Source of the DNA: Zoogloea sp.
GTDB lineage: Bacteria; Pseudomonadota; Gammaproteobacteria; Burkholderiales; Rhodocyclaceae
Assembly: GCF_028693495.1 (NCBI RefSeq)
Contig: NZ_JAQUVG010000001.1
Span: 49,633-113,632, forward strand
Reading direction: 5' to 3'
Length of the DNA: 64,000 nt
Part shown: positions 62,032 to 64,000 of the stretch, piece by piece
Layout: every line of letters starts with the position of its first letter
How positions within the stretch are numbered: the stretch's first letter is position 1
Translations under genes and position numbers: made by a program
The notes under the pieces: model-generated
Told to the model about the DNA's origin: nothing
The model's input: the letters and a program-made list of their open reading frames with translations, nothing else
Databases searched by the model: none

Positions 62032-63420
62032 ATGAATGCACCCATCACCCCCCATGCCTTGAACAACCCCGCCGAGCTGGGGGATCCCGCCACCTTTCAG
62101 CGCTTGCTGGCCGATGAAAAGGTGCCGGTGCCGGACTTTCTCAAGCCTGCAGAGCCGGCCCGGCTGGGTAATGCCGACCTGTCGGTGGCGCGCTGGTTCT
62201 CGGCAGATTTCCACCACCGGGAAATGGAAAGGATGTGGCCCCGCGCCTGGCAGTTCGTGGCCCGGGATGAGGCCATCCCGGAAGCGGGTGACCATCTTGT
62301 ATATGACATTGGTGAGCGTTCGGTGATCGTCATGCGTGGGGAGGATGGTCAGGTGCGCGCCTTTGCCAACTCCTGCCTGCATCGCGGGATTGCGCTGCGC
62401 CCGGCAGGGGGCAAGGTGAAACAGTTGCGCTGCCCCTTCCACGGTTTCACCTGGGATCTCCAGGGGGCCATGCAGAGCTTGCCCTGTGCCTGGGACTTCA
62501 CCCATCTGCCCCCCGAGCGCCAGGACCTGCCCCAACTCCGGGTGGAGTCCTGGGCTGGTTTTCATTTCATCTGTTTCGATCCGGCGGCACCGTCCCTGGC
62601 AGACTGGCTGGGGGTGCTTCCAGCCCATTGTGCTGACTACGACCTGGAGCATGCCACCACCCTGGTCCACATCCGGAAGCGCATTCCGTGCAACTGGAAG
62701 CTGGCCCAGGAGGCTTTCTTCGAATCCTTCCACGTGCGGGCGACCCATCCCCACATCCTCACCTTCACCGACGATGTGGACAGCCAGTACGATGTCTTCG
62801 GCGACAATGTGGCCCGCTGCATCACCCCCATGTCCATCCCCAGCCCGAATCTGGAAGGGGTTACCGAAGCGGAGGTGATGCACGACTGCATTGCTGCCTC
62901 CGGCCGGATGGCCGATGCCGACGGGGGCGCCCACCAGCTTCCCCAGGGCATGACCGCGCGGGCCTATGTGGGCGAGATGAACCGGGCGGTCTTTGCCGAA
63001 GCCACGGGCCGGGACTTGTCCCACGCCACCCTGGCTGAACTCCAGGACGCCATCCTCTATTCGGTCTTTCCCAACTTCCAGATCTGGGCCGGCTATTTTG
63101 GCAACATCGTCTATCGGGTGCTCCCGGATGGCAACAACCCGGAGAGTTGCATCTACGATGTGATGGTACTGGGGCGCCACAAGCATGGGGAGCCGAAGCC
63201 GGCAGCGGTGCCGGTGCATGAGCTGAGCGATGACCAGCCCTTCAGCAGCGCCCCCGAACTGGGCGCTCTCGGCCCGGTGCTGGATCAGGACATGCGCAAC
63301 CTGCCCCACATGACCCGTGGCTTGAAGTCTTCCCTGAGCGGGGTCGTGACCCTGGCCAGCTATCAGGAGCTGCGGATCCGTCACCATCACCAGCGGCTGG
63401 ACGTTTTTCTGGCGGACTGA
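62032..63420 (+). CDS. Rieske non-heme iron oxygenase, alpha subunit
   Basis: Alpha subunit of 462 aa. Rieske ligands Cys115, His117, Cys134 and His137; iron ligands His234 and His239 (ESFHVRATH). It is related to the 14205/17296/18726 group in the body of the protein but lacks their PGAARCPGPS N-terminus. The ATG follows CAGGAGGAGACAAAC. Transcribed divergently from the sensor kinase. Confidence 0.92.
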   Translation: MNAPITPHALNNPAELGDPATFQRLLADEKVPVPDFLKPAEPARLGNADLSVARWFSADFHHREMERMWPRAWQFVARDEAIPEAGDHLVYDIGERSVIVMRGEDGQVRAFANSCLHRGIALRPAGGKVKQLRCPFHGFTWDLQGAMQSLPCAWDFTHLPPERQDLPQLRVESWAGFHFICFDPAAPSLADWLGVLPAHCADYDLEHATTLVHIRKRIPCNWKLAQEAFFESFHVRATHPHILTFTDDVDSQYDVFGDNVARCITPMSIPSPNLEGVTEAEVMHDCIAASGRMADADGGAHQLPQGMTARAYVGEMNRAVFAEATGRDLSHATLAELQDAILYSVFPNFQIWAGYFGNIVYRVLPDGNNPESCIYDVMVLGRHKHGEPKPAAVPVHELSDDQPFSSAPELGALGPVLDQDMRNLPHMTRGLKSSLSGVVTLASYQELRIRHHHQRLDVFLAD

Positions 63421-63465
63421 GGGAGTCGCGCTTCTCCCCTTGTGCAGCCCCATCGCTGTAGATAT

Positions 63466-63506
63466 ACTTTAAAAAAACAAACGGGATTGTTGGTTTTGTT
63501 TTCGGG
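63466..63506 (+). promoter_or_regulatory. AT-rich operator-like element, site C
   Basis: TTTAAAAAAACAAACGGGAT followed by TGTTGGTTTTGTTTTCGGG, 101 bp before the E1 alpha start. It combines an AACAAAC left arm with the GATTGTT...TTTTCGGG tail seen at sites A and B. Confidence 0.5.
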
Positions 63507-63606
63507 AGAGCCCTTCCGGGAAAAGATCACAGGACCGTTTTCCGGAGGCACCCGCGGCACCCGCAGTGCCCCGGTTCCCAACACCAACCCAGTCGAGAGG
63601 TAGGGC

Positions 63607-64000
63607 ATGAGTGAGACGCAACAGCCCAGCAGGCAGGTTCTGCTGGATATTTACCGCATCGCGACGTTGATCAAGACCGCCGACGATCGCTTCATCGAAT
63701 TGATCAAGGCCGGGCAGATTGCCTCGCCTTACTACTCGCCGCGGGGGCAGGAACTGATCCCGGCAGCGATCTCGGTGAGCCTGACACCGGCCGATTACGT
63801 GGTGACCACTTACCGTGGCATCCATGACCAGCTGGCCAAGGGCATTCCGCTCAAGCCCTTCGTGGCCGAATTGTTTGGCCGTGCCACCGGCAGCTGCAAG
63901 GGCAAGGGCGGGCCGATGCACGTGACCCACGTGGCCTCCGGCCTGCCGGTGACCACCGGCATCGTCGGCGCCGGCCTGCCCATCGCCAATGGCCTGGCCT
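63607..64000 (+). CDS. Thiamine-pyrophosphate-dependent dehydrogenase E1 alpha, 3'-truncated
   Basis: First 131 residues of a pyruvate/acetoin/branched-chain dehydrogenase E1 alpha subunit, open to the window edge. SPYYSPRGQELIPAAISVSL, VTTYRGIHDQLAKG and GKGGPMHVTH lead into the TPP-binding part (GIVGAGLPIANGLA). The ATG follows GAGAGGTAGGGC. Closest in style to AcoA/PdhA proteins. E1 beta and E2 would be expected downstream. Element C suggests co-regulation with the catabolic genes. Confidence 0.88.
   Translation, partial: MSETQQPSRQVLLDIYRIATLIKTADDRFIELIKAGQIASPYYSPRGQELIPAAISVSLTPADYVVTTYRGIHDQLAKGIPLKPFVAELFGRATGSCKGKGGPMHVTHVASGLPVTTGIVGAGLPIANGLA

Noticed and set aside
1-64000. CRISPR arrays, tRNA or rRNA genes, transposases or integrases
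   Set aside because: No regularly spaced repeats, cloverleaf/CCA-type sequences, conserved rRNA strings or transposase/integrase motifs were recognised.

Overview
The window is about 64 kb of high-GC DNA with dense, overlapping operons. It most resembles an accessory catabolic region of a betaproteobacterium, possibly Rhodocyclales-like. That placement is inferred from gene content (DUF1302/DUF1329 pairs, an RND/MMPL exporter-like protein, BvgS-like kinase, periplasmic CobN-like protein), not from a marker gene. No rRNA, tRNA, CRISPR array or transposase was seen. Both ends are cut: an RND gene enters at base 1 and a thiamine-pyrophosphate E1 alpha gene leaves at base 64000.

Layout. 1-2121: RND/MMPL transporter closed by a strong terminator. 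2260-9950 (+): ten-gene operon of SDRs, VOC protein, ThuA-like protein, GST, SRPBCC, zinc alcohol dehydrogenase, exported Cache protein and a TIM-barrel isomerase. 10429-13487 (+): DUF1302 + DUF1329 envelope pair. 13553-25210 (+): three Rieske oxygenase alpha subunits (two are tandem copies), one Rieske ferredoxin, three SDRs, five SnoaL/NTF2-like proteins, a double EthD protein, a VOC protein and a TetR regulator. 25270-39082 (-): SDR, a second DUF1329/DUF1302 pair, MDR reductase, SDR, Rieske oxygenase, FadH-like Fe-S flavoenzyme, LuxR solo, two KstD-like flavoproteins and a c-type cytochrome; the outermost flavoprotein is Tat-exported and diverges from a TetR gene across a perfect 20-bp palindrome. 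39849-40292: hemerythrin. 40289-47971 (-): a separate cobalamin/corrinoid operon (riboswitch, exported CobN-like protein, ExbB-like, DUF2149, TonB-dependent receptor). 48171-48703 (-): RelE/ParE-type toxin and antitoxin. 49060-58782 (+): GMC oxidoreductase, MDR reductase, OYE, SnoaL, P450, SnoaL, KstD-like flavoprotein, SDR and Rieske oxygenase. 58892-61798 (-): hybrid sensor kinase. 62032-63420 (+): a fifth Rieske oxygenase. 63607-end: E1 alpha.

How it fits together. The catabolic genes look like one large, uncharacterised pathway for a hydrophobic, probably polycyclic (steroid- or terpenoid-like) substrate. DUF1302/DUF1329/RND proteins would move it through the envelope. KstD-like, P450, GMC and five Rieske enzymes would oxidise the ring system, and SDR/MDR/OYE enzymes would adjust keto, hydroxyl and C=C groups. 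SnoaL-like proteins would dehydrate or isomerise intermediates. The substrate cannot be read from the sequence. A recurrent AT-rich, ACAAAC/GTTTGT-type element lies in front of at least nine of these transcription units but not in front of the cobalamin operon, suggesting one shared regulon operator. Start codons were chosen from Shine-Dalgarno spacing and coupling overlaps; all alignments were made by eye.
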